42,110 nt of DNA from a virus. The translations under genes and the position numbers were made by a program. The DNA is taken from positions 1 to 42,110 of the IMG/VR virus record IMGVR_UViG_3300035698_008016; one strand, given 5' to 3'. Every line of letters starts with the position of its first letter. The first letter of the stretch is position 1. The notes below the pieces were generated by a model, which was not told the DNA's origin, searched no databases, and saw nothing but the letters and a program-made list of their open reading frames with translations. Of the stretch, positions 23,498-29,532 are shown in pieces.

Positions 23498-23748
23498 TGA
23501 GGACCGGCTTCCGTCGTAAGTGTCGTGTCTATCTTAATCGATGGGCCGGTGGTTCAAAAGAACACCACATCCGCCGGCGAGAGCTGGACAATTCATATGA
23601 CTCACTGCTGGTTGATAATGGCAATCACGCTGTCCTCATCAAATGGGATAACGGTCAGATAACAATCTGGGCTGAGGGGGGTCGGATCAATGTGATACCA
23701 AGCGCAAGCAATGTGGTCATCATCGAAACCCGAAAGTTCTCCCAGTGA
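23497..23748 (+). CDS. 83-aa early hypothetical protein
   Basis: 83 aa starting at 23497, overlapping the previous stop by one base. The N-terminal half is basic (MRTGFRRKCRVYLNRWAGGS) and the C-terminal half beta-rich (HAVLIKWDNGQITIWAEGG). No family. Its stop lies within the GTGA that starts the next microgene. Confidence 0.55.
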   Translation: MRTGFRRKCRVYLNRWAGGSKEHHIRRRELDNSYDSLLVDNGNHAVLIKWDNGQITIWAEGGRINVIPSASNVVIIETRKFSQ

Positions 23749-23831
23749 ACTACGTCGTTGATGTAGCCTGCATCGCGTTGATCTGCGCGGGTGTCTACCT
23801 ATTTGTAGAGGGAGCGATGCTGAGCATGTGA
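23745..23831 (+). CDS. 28-aa membrane microprotein (GTG start)
   Basis: 28 codons beginning GTG (MNYVVDVACIALICAGVYLF at the start), almost wholly one transmembrane helix. The GTG overlaps the preceding stop as GTGA, continuing the coupling chain. The frame ends 23 bases before the terminator stem. Too short for standard gene calling. Function unknown. Confidence 0.45.
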   Translation: MNYVVDVACIALICAGVYLFVEGAMLSM

Positions 23832-23854
23832 TGGCCAGTGATGTGCGAGAGGAT

Positions 23855-23886
23855 GCCGCAGTAGATATCGATCTGCTGCGGCTTTT
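23855..23886 (+). terminator. Intrinsic terminator closing the early train
   Basis: GCCGCAGTAGAT (23855-23866) pairs with ATCTGCTGCGGC (23871-23882), 12 pairs including one G-U, with a four-base loop, followed by TTTT. It ends rightward transcription before the converging primase-helicase gene. Confidence 0.85.
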
Positions 23887-23960
23887 CCTTGGGTTGTTAT
23901 GGATGCTTTCGCAGCGCGTACACGCATATATGTTGTATAGCGTACTTCGATATATCCTGA

Positions 23961-24034
23961 GCGCGACAGGAACGCTAGGCTATTATAATGTGCATCGTTT
24001 AACGCTGATACGTGCCTAACGTTTCCTGACACGC
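23961..24034. repeat. Long imperfect inverted repeat between convergent operons
   Basis: GCGCGACAGGAACGCTAGGC (23961-23980) and the segment 24014-24034 are near reverse complements (about 16 of 20 paired, one bulge) around a 33-base loop containing TATAAT. It lies 24 bases beyond the end of the primase-helicase gene, with no U-run on either side. It could be a 3' mRNA-stabilising hairpin or a factor-dependent terminator. Confidence 0.5.
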
Positions 24035-24058
24035 TAAGATCAATCAAAAAATGCATCG

Positions 24059-25861
24059 CTATTCGTCTTGGAGAAACCATTTGCCATCCTTCTTGGTACA
24101 GTTAAGGTAGTCACGCGCATCAAGCACAACCTTCCAGTCATGGCTGTGTGTTTCGGCAGCGCTGCGTATGTCGCGAACCTTAGCGGGTAAGTATTCTTTC
24201 AACCACTCGGCGGCGTCAATGACAGCGGCGGCACGTGAGTTGGATACGTCAACACCCATGACATCACCGGCCTCCAGCGTTGTTGCACCCTCCCAGCTGA
24301 ACGGCCGCTCGGCGTTGGCAGCGAGTCGATATTTGATTGACATGCCACGCGATGCTAGATTACTTTTAATGTGTACGATAACGCGGCACTCCTCATCATC
24401 GGGGTCGCGGCCGATCATAAGGACACTTCGTGAGGCAGCGGTAAGATCGATCGACCCGAGCCCGCGATATATTGCTTTGTCCTTGCTACCCTTAGTCAAA
24501 TGTCGAAGACATACGATGGCAGCGCCCGAGTGTGCGGCGATCTCGGCTAGTCTTGCCATGCACTCCCGCGTTTCATTTGCCCTGTGGAGATCGATGCCGC
24601 CCCCCATGTACGCCACGAGCGGGTCAATAATAACGAGCAGAGGTTTGAGGTCACAGATAAGTTCTTCGAGTTCTTCGAAGTGATCCTCCTCAAACGTCGT
24701 GAACTCAGGCAGTGCATATATGTTGCTGCCGTCAACGCCCATCATATCGAGTCGGGGCTTGAGCGTGTCACCGATACCATCCTCGGCAGACATGAGTAGA
24801 ACCTTACCCTTTATACGCTTCTTACTCAGAGGTAGTCGTTGGCCCTGGGAGACGGCGGCGGCAAGTGACAGCGTGAGCCAGGTTTTACCGAGGTCAGGAT
24901 CACCTTCCATCAGAGTCACTTTGCCGAGTGGTATATAAGGTGGCCACAGGAAGGTAACAGGCTCAGGCTTGGTCTCGACTAGTTTAACGAGACTTAGCTT
25001 CTTCTCCGACCTTTCACCATCGCCGCGTTTTTCTTTTCGTTTAGTTTTCTTCTTTGGCTTAGCGTCTGCAGATGCATATGCTTTTTCAACATCTCGTCTG
25101 AGTTGCGCTGGGCGGTCTTCGAATTTGTTCCACCGACTGGACTGGATGACGGCGATGACTTCGTCGGGGTTAAGGCCCGCTTCAAATAGTTCAAAATACA
25201 TCTTCCATAGGAGATCACTGCGGGAACCTTTCTTGGGGGGTTTGTTTAGGGTGCGTCGTAATATACGCGGTATCCGGGCGATGAGCTCCTCACCTACTTC
25301 GGTCTTCGCTTCAAGACCCGTATACGTCTCAATGGGTTTTGACTGTTCAGCCCACCACATAAGTTTAGTGCGGGGCTTCTCGGGATATTTGTGGTTCCGA
25401 GTTCCGGGTATCCGCAGTACCTGCGACAAATCCCACCCACCGTGGTCAGCTCCCAGGTGGTAAGTAAGGTCCTTGTTGGGTACCTCGAGTCGGGCATTGT
25501 CATAGAAAGCGTTAAGCATCCATAGGGCAGCGTAGCGGTTGGGTGAAGACTCCCACGCAATCGATGGCCTAAGCTTAACCTGCTGCGGATCAACACCGTC
25601 CAGGTCTGCCCACAGATATGATGAACCGCGGACATACTCGTTTTTACGACGACGATGGGTGAACGGGTTGGGACTAAAGTAGAGGTCGTGAGTGCTGGCG
25701 GGGTGAGTGCTGAAGAATTCATCAAGCTTCTTCTTGTTGGTCGGCCACTTGATGGGGTGATCCTTCCATCGTCCATCTTCATTCTTGGTAGCAATGAAGA
25801 AATAGTCTCCTTTTTGGGCATCTTTCTTCCAGACTTTTAATAAGAACTCAGTGGCCTTCAT
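24059..25861 (-). CDS. Primase-helicase (RepB/PrimPol-like N-terminus, RepA/AAA_25 helicase)
   Basis: 600 aa. The N-terminal third resembles plasmid/phage RepB-type archaeo-eukaryotic primase-like domains: SSYLWADLDGVDP (two acidic residues, about 82-94), SIAWESSPNRYAALW, then HLGADHGGWDLSQVLRIPGT followed by RNHKY. Residues about 300-520 are a RecA-fold RepA/AAA_25 helicase with Walker A EGDPDLGKTWLT, Walker B PLLVIIDPLVAY and the sensor LRHLTKGSKD. The C-terminus is a small winged-helix-like tail. It should unwind and prime phage DNA. It is encoded on the opposite strand to the polymerase and other replication genes, with its own promoter and an HTH gene in front. Confidence 0.8.
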   Translation of the reverse strand: MKATEFLLKVWKKDAQKGDYFFIATKNEDGRWKDHPIKWPTNKKKLDEFFSTHPASTHDLYFSPNPFTHRRRKNEYVRGSSYLWADLDGVDPQQVKLRPSIAWESSPNRYAALWMLNAFYDNARLEVPNKDLTYHLGADHGGWDLSQVLRIPGTRNHKYPEKPRTKLMWWAEQSKPIETYTGLEAKTEVGEELIARIPRILRRTLNKPPKKGSRSDLLWKMYFELFEAGLNPDEVIAVIQSSRWNKFEDRPAQLRRDVEKAYASADAKPKKKTKRKEKRGDGERSEKKLSLVKLVETKPEPVTFLWPPYIPLGKVTLMEGDPDLGKTWLTLSLAAAVSQGQRLPLSKKRIKGKVLLMSAEDGIGDTLKPRLDMMGVDGSNIYALPEFTTFEEDHFEELEELICDLKPLLVIIDPLVAYMGGGIDLHRANETRECMARLAEIAAHSGAAIVCLRHLTKGSKDKAIYRGLGSIDLTAASRSVLMIGRDPDDEECRVIVHIKSNLASRGMSIKYRLAANAERPFSWEGATTLEAGDVMGVDVSNSRAAAVIDAAEWLKEYLPAKVRDIRSAAETHSHDWKVVLDARDYLNCTKKDGKWFLQDE

Positions 25862-26027
25862 GGGTCATCACTTCCTTCAACGCTTCTGCGTCTTCTTGTT
25901 TTATCATCCACTGCCATCCATATTTTTCGGCGGCAAGCGTACCGGATTTAATACGTCGGATGACCTGCGTGTATTTTAAATGTAGCAGCGTTGCTGTTTC
26001 ATCGACGGTTAATAAATTTTCTGTCAT
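25848..26027 (-). CDS. 59-aa helix-turn-helix (excisionase/MerR-like) protein
   Basis: 59 codons. The sequence LLTVDETATLLHLKYTQVIR (5-24) then RIKSGTLAAEKYGWQW is a textbook HTH_17/excisionase-type DNA-binding domain, ending in a short helix (QEDAEALKEV). It overlaps the primase-helicase start by 14 bases in another frame and is co-transcribed with it. With no integrase in the genome, an excisionase role is unlikely; a regulator of the replication island or an origin-binding accessory is more plausible. Confidence 0.75.
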   Translation of the reverse strand: MTENLLTVDETATLLHLKYTQVIRRIKSGTLAAEKYGWQWMIKQEDAEALKEVMTHEGH

Positions 26028-26040
26028 TGGAATTTTTCCG

Positions 26041-26069
26041 TTTACATACGATCAGCATGCGAGTAAAAA
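26041..26069 (+). promoter_or_regulatory. Candidate rightward middle promoter
   Basis: TTTACA (26041-26046), 17-base spacer, TAAAAA (26064-26069). It would start the nucleotide-metabolism and replication operon at 26121. The -35 and spacing are good; the -10 is poor. It is needed if the terminator at 23855 stops the early transcript. Confidence 0.4.
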
Positions 26070-26070
26070 C

Positions 26071-26100
26071 GTCATACGCCAATATTTGGTGTCTTGTCAA
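26071..26100 (-). promoter_or_regulatory. Candidate leftward promoter for the HTH and primase-helicase genes
   Basis: Minus strand TTGACA (26095-26100), 18-base spacer, TATGAC (26071-26076). The near-palindrome CCAATATTTGG (26079-26089) lies in the spacer and could be the operator of the 59-aa HTH protein. The promoter is back to back with the rightward candidate at 26041. Confidence 0.5.
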
Positions 26101-26120
26101 TCAACATGAGGAAAAACGCT

Positions 26121-26522
26121 ATGTCATTACTTCAAAACCCCAGTGAGGAATACCTGCAATCAATCGCTGAAGACCTGCGCGATAAGAACGTAAGATCAGA
26201 AATCTTGTCGGCGGGTCACCAGCTTACCAACCAAGACCGCAACCTGCAGTATGGTTCAGCGGATGGTAACTACACATCTGTGGCTGCCATCATGGAGATA
26301 CTGATCGAGCAGGGCAGTGGTCATCAGAGCCCCGCTGAGATTGCCGCTATCCAGCAGGTTGTCGTTAAACTTGTTCGCATGTCTCAGGGTCCGTGGAAGA
26401 AAGATAACTACATCGACGGCGCCGTATACATGGCTATCGCAGGCGAGATCGGCTACAACCGGCGGCCGCAGTCTCAAGGTGTTCACAGCTACGGTGTCGC
26501 CGAGAAGGAGGTATGCTCATAA
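26121..26522 (+). CDS. DUF6378-domain protein
   Basis: 133 aa. The ATG at 26121 has GAGGA eight bases upstream; an ATG at 26106 is possible. Residues about 40-125 fit DUF6378, common in phage nucleotide-metabolism clusters: RNLQYGSADGNYTSVAAIME, a helix with IQQVVVKLVRM, then KKDNYIDGAVYMAIAGEIG. The ligand and reaction of this family are not established; the arrangement of acidic and Lys/Asp residues recalls all-alpha NTP pyrophosphohydrolases. It heads the cassette of dNTP-metabolising genes. Confidence 0.7.
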   Translation: MSLLQNPSEEYLQSIAEDLRDKNVRSEILSAGHQLTNQDRNLQYGSADGNYTSVAAIMEILIEQGSGHQSPAEIAAIQQVVVKLVRMSQGPWKKDNYIDGAVYMAIAGEIGYNRRPQSQGVHSYGVAEKEVCS

Positions 26523-27253
26523 TGGTTAACGTCAATGACATACCCGATAGCGTTGTACCGAAGACAGACTGCCGACTCGCGTCAATCTACGACCGCCAAC
26601 GAGAGTTGATGGAGAAGTATGAGATCATCGAAGACCAGAACGGTTTGCTCCAGGTCCACGGCTATCCGGTCGATCTCCACGACAGGCATGGCCAAGCACG
26701 ACTAAAGGACTTTGCCTGGCGTGTTACCGAGGAGGTAACGGAAGCAACGTGTGCCATCATCGAGCACCCTCATGATCCGATACATATGCAGGAGGAGGTC
26801 TGCGATGCATACCACTTCTTCATCGAACTCATGATACTCGCCGGCGTCTCACCTGAGGACACAGTTGAGTGGATGGTGATGAAAGACTACTACCAGCCTG
26901 GCTCCGCACAACACGCGTGCCGCCTCAAAGGTCTGTGGATGAAAGCGAAACCTCCGCAAGAGATGGTCGACATGGCCGAGATACTGGCGGCGGCACCGAC
27001 CATGCACCTCCGTAACTTCACGGCGTACAAGTTCATTGAGCATATTGGTCTGGCAATGAACTGCCTGAAGCAGAAGCCCTGGAAGCAAACACACTTCCAC
27101 ACGGATACAAAGAAGTTCATCGACCATCTCCATGACGCACATGAGGCATTCGTCTGGTTTGCAAAGTCCTGCGGCCTGGGCTATGACACAGTCTATCAGC
27201 TGTACTTCAAAAAGTCGGAAGTTAACATATTCCGGCAGCGGAGCAAGTATTGA
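26522..27253 (+). CDS. All-alpha dUTPase/dCTPase-like nucleotide pyrophosphohydrolase
   Basis: 243 aa. The start at 26522 lies ten bases after AAGGAGG; the ATG at 26513 is too close to it. The metal-binding signature of dimeric all-alpha NTP-PPases is present: WRVTEEVTEAT (EExxE) and then MQEEVCDAYHFFIEL (EExxD), with 25-30 residues between. The C-terminus LYFKKSEVNIFRQRSKY matches the end of dimeric dUTPases. The T4 dCTPase-dUTPase is in the same superfamily, so substrate may be dUTP, dCTP or both. It would deliver dUMP or dCMP to the ThyA-like enzymes downstream. Confidence 0.75.
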   Translation: MVNVNDIPDSVVPKTDCRLASIYDRQRELMEKYEIIEDQNGLLQVHGYPVDLHDRHGQARLKDFAWRVTEEVTEATCAIIEHPHDPIHMQEEVCDAYHFFIELMILAGVSPEDTVEWMVMKDYYQPGSAQHACRLKGLWMKAKPPQEMVDMAEILAAAPTMHLRNFTAYKFIEHIGLAMNCLKQKPWKQTHFHTDTKKFIDHLHDAHEAFVWFAKSCGLGYDTVYQLYFKKSEVNIFRQRSKY

Positions 27254-28014
27254 AGTCCTTCGAGGCTCAGTGGGCACGGTGGGTAAGCGACCTCTTTATG
27301 GGGGAGCCTATCCACCGCTCTGGTGTTCAAATGATCTTCAGAAACCAGAGCATGCGACTCACAGGGAGGCAGTTCCTCGATAGCACCATGACACTTGATG
27401 GCTCCGGTTACACGAACATGAAGCTCACGATGCTGAAGAACCACTACCTACCTGAGGGTGCCATTGAGAAGGCACGTGGTATCCTCGCCGACCGAGTCAA
27501 GACTAAGAAGTACGGCTCTGCACTGATACCACATCAGGGTAAGGTGAAGACGGGTTTCACCAAGCAGGATTTCTGCATGATCGGAACCACTATCACGTAT
27601 ATCCCCAAGAAAGGCTTCTATTGGAACACACACTGGCGGACAGCTGAGGTTACCAAGCGGCTACGCGGTGACTTCGTGTTCCTACGTTATATACATGGTG
27701 AGCTGGAGGATATCATCGGCCGTCCTCGTCGAGTACAGTTCCTGTGGGACAACGTCACCGCGCATCCGATGTTCTTCCTACTGCTTATCGCTCGTCACCC
27801 CCGATGGGAGAAAGTGCTTGACCTGTGTGACGAGCGTACCCGGAGGGATTGTCTCAAGTGGCTGTACTACTATCTCGTTGACCCCGATGAGCCATATACA
27901 CGATATTCCTCGGCGCATCAGGTTCGCAAAATTGCTGATCGTCAAATGGATGTTGACACGTTAAAACGGGTAGCGCAATATGTACAACGTCACTTCACAC
28001 CAAAGGAAAAGTAA
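27250..28014 (+). CDS. Divergent ThyA-fold-like protein, uncharacterised
   Basis: 254 aa from a TTG that overlaps the upstream stop (TTGA); an in-frame ATG is at 27298. I know no named family for it, but the centre follows thymidylate-synthase spacing. Cys109 (KQDFCMIG) is 21 residues before Arg130, which begins RTAEVTKRLRGDF; Glu133 and Asp141 sit where ThyA has Asp169 and Asn177; His172 is in VTAHPMF, 31 residues further on. ThyA spacings are 20, 11 and 30. An upstream RVKTKKYGS segment could be the phosphate-binding arginine region. The gene sits inside the nucleotide cassette. This assignment is an inference that needs a profile or structure search. Confidence 0.5.
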   Translation: MKSFEAQWARWVSDLFMGEPIHRSGVQMIFRNQSMRLTGRQFLDSTMTLDGSGYTNMKLTMLKNHYLPEGAIEKARGILADRVKTKKYGSALIPHQGKVKTGFTKQDFCMIGTTITYIPKKGFYWNTHWRTAEVTKRLRGDFVFLRYIHGELEDIIGRPRRVQFLWDNVTAHPMFFLLLIARHPRWEKVLDLCDERTRRDCLKWLYYYLVDPDEPYTRYSSAHQVRKIADRQMDVDTLKRVAQYVQRHFTPKEK

Positions 28015-28015
28015 C

Positions 28016-28225
28016 ATGAAACTAACCGAAAAAGATGAAAGGGACCTGCCCAGAGATGAGAACAAGGTCTGGGCCCTTTCCGTCAACCGTCCGCTACGGG
28101 AGCGTATCTATACGACGATTTTCTTCAACGGCTGCCCCGTAGGTGGCAACAGCAACCGTAAGAAGGCGCACCTCGCTGCACGTCAACTTGCCGGCAACTA
28201 CGACGCTTCCTTTACTTCAACCTAG
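28016..28225 (+). CDS. 69-aa hypothetical protein
   Basis: 69 aa, starting at 28016, where ATG follows AAGGAAAAGTAAC; a longer reading begins inside the preceding gene. Charged N-terminus (MKLTEKDERDLPRDENK), a strand pair (VWALSVNRPLRERIYTTIFF) and a Lys/Arg/Ala-rich end. It lies between the two ThyA-like genes. No family is recognised. Confidence 0.6.
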   Translation: MKLTEKDERDLPRDENKVWALSVNRPLRERIYTTIFFNGCPVGGNSNRKKAHLAARQLAGNYDASFTST

Positions 28226-28234
28226 GAGGGACAT

Positions 28235-28927
28235 ATGTCTCACAGATTTTACAAAGACTTCCCCGAGGCGTTCAGCGAACTGGGCCGTGAGCTCAAGGAG
28301 ATGGGCATCCACACGCAGACACGAACGATGCAGAACAAGAAGATAGTCGGCCAGAGCGACTACGATACCTATGAGCTGCGGAACTACATGTACACTGTGC
28401 TGACGCCGAGGCTTGAAGAGCTGTCGCCTGTACAGCCCTGGGCCGATGAAGAATTCGAAGAACGGATGCAGGGTGCGTGGGGTGCCCCGGAAAACCCTGG
28501 GGATGCCTACAAACTACGGCCCGAAATCTGGAAGGAGTTCCTCAACGATGATGGCAAGTTCTGCTACAGCTATAGTGAACGATGGGCACGCGACAGCCAG
28601 GTACGCGATGTGATTTCGGGGCTTCAGCGCGACCTCAACAGCCGGCAGGCTATCATCCAGATGTGGGGTTCCGATGACGCCAAGCGAATGGGCACCGTCC
28701 GCGTACCCTGCTCGTTGTACTGGCACTTCCTCTTCCGCGAGAATGCGCTACACCTGACCTACACCATGAGGTCATGTGATTACGCCACCCACTTCCAGAA
28801 TGACGTCTATCTGGCCATGAGGCTTGGTGAGTACATCGCCAAAACCCTGGATGTGCAGATGGGGTCATTCACGCACCTCATGCATAGTTTCCACGTCTAT
28901 CAGAAAGATGTCCGTGACGCGTTTTAA
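28235..28927 (+). CDS. ThyA-superfamily enzyme, predicted dCMP (hydroxy)methylase type
   Basis: 230 aa. It aligns without gaps to E. coli thymidylate synthase over the catalytic half: Cys159 (RVPCSL) = Cys146, Arg179-Ser180 and Asp182 (RSCD) = Arg166-Ser167 and Asp169, His220 and Tyr222 (FHVY) = His207 and Tyr209. Arg137 in NSRQAIIQMW is in the phosphate-binding loop. The nucleobase-selecting Asn177 is replaced by Asp190 (QNDVYL). Asp at this place is the hallmark of dCMP hydroxymethylase, and the same change in bacterial TS shifts specificity to dCMP. The likely product is 5-hydroxymethyl- or 5-methyl-dCMP. It lies between dUTPase/dCTPase-like and dCMP deaminase genes. Confidence 0.8.
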   Translation: MSHRFYKDFPEAFSELGRELKEMGIHTQTRTMQNKKIVGQSDYDTYELRNYMYTVLTPRLEELSPVQPWADEEFEERMQGAWGAPENPGDAYKLRPEIWKEFLNDDGKFCYSYSERWARDSQVRDVISGLQRDLNSRQAIIQMWGSDDAKRMGTVRVPCSLYWHFLFRENALHLTYTMRSCDYATHFQNDVYLAMRLGEYIAKTLDVQMGSFTHLMHSFHVYQKDVRDAF

Positions 28928-29201
28928 GCCGGCGGCCCACATGTACTACGGCACTGTTGGTGTAAGACCCATCAGTGACCGTATGGTGGGTCTCCAACAG
29001 CAGGAATGCTATCTTGGACCCGAAAGCCTTAATAGCCTAATCAAAGAACTTCAAAGGTTTCAGAAACATGACCCGATCCTCCAAGCACTCCAACCTGATA
29101 ACCCAGGCGTTCGTGATATCCCAGCGGGGTACGTGCGTCCGACGACAGGTTGGGTGCGTACTCGTCGATATAGAAGGTCACACAATAGGGACGGGCTATA
29201 A
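28908..29201 (+). CDS. Possible small protein between ThyA-like and dCMP deaminase genes
   Basis: An open frame fills the 140-base space between the two enzymes: ATG at 28908 (MSVTRFKPAAHMYYGTVGV) or 28941, running to 29201 and overlapping the deaminase by 134 bases. The first part has plausible protein composition (LNSLIKELQRFQKHDPI) but the overlapping end is Arg-rich and may be only an out-of-frame reading. No ribosome site stands out. Either a true short protein or noncoding spacer. Confidence 0.35.
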   Translation: MSVTRFKPAAHMYYGTVGVRPISDRMVGLQQQECYLGPESLNSLIKELQRFQKHDPILQALQPDNPGVRDIPAGYVRPTTGWVRTRRYRRSHNRDGL

Positions 29202-29532
29202 TGGCCCTCCCTCAGGCTGGCAGCACTGTACTGACGTGGCCTGTCCTGGGGCTACAGCTGCCTCCGGTGTTGGACTGGAGATTTGCGAGGCTATCCACGC
29301 CGAGCAGAACGCTCTCCTTCAAACATCAAGAGTCCGACATATCGAAGCGGCCTACGTCACCGATGCCCCATGCATCCATTGCACCAAGTTACTGCTCAAT
29401 ACGGGTTGTAAGCGTATTTATTACGCCCGATCCTACTCAGCCAGCGGAACATCACTGTGGCTCAAAGCGGGCAGAGAGATTATCCAAACTGATCCAGAGC
29501 CTGTGAACTGGGGGCGGATGCGTCGTGGGTAA
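29068..29532 (+). CDS. Deoxycytidylate deaminase
   Basis: 154 aa, zinc-dependent cytidine-deaminase fold of the dCMP deaminase type. Catalytic zinc ligands are His77 (with Glu79 as proton shuttle, IHAEQNALL) and Cys102/Cys105 (DAPCIHC). The N-terminal RGTCVRRQVGCVLV and TGYNGPPSG match the family. Extra Cys and His (HCTDVAC) fit the second zinc site found in phage enzymes such as T4 gpcd. It converts dCMP to dUMP and so balances pyrimidine pools beside the ThyA-like enzymes. Its 3' end overlaps the polymerase start by eight bases. Confidence 0.88.
   Translation: MTRSSKHSNLITQAFVISQRGTCVRRQVGCVLVDIEGHTIGTGYNGPPSGWQHCTDVACPGATAASGVGLEICEAIHAEQNALLQTSRVRHIEAAYVTDAPCIHCTKLLLNTGCKRIYYARSYSASGTSLWLKAGREIIQTDPEPVNWGRMRRG

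Noticed and set aside
23828-24019. GTG-started 63-codon frame after the early train
   Set aside because: The strong intrinsic terminator at 23855-23886 lies inside its first codons; there is no separate ribosome site and the composition is hydrophobic run-on.
23799-24080. 93-codon minus-strand frame beyond the primase-helicase
   Set aside because: It overlaps the end of the helicase gene and runs back through both hairpins; no ribosome site and no recognisable domain.
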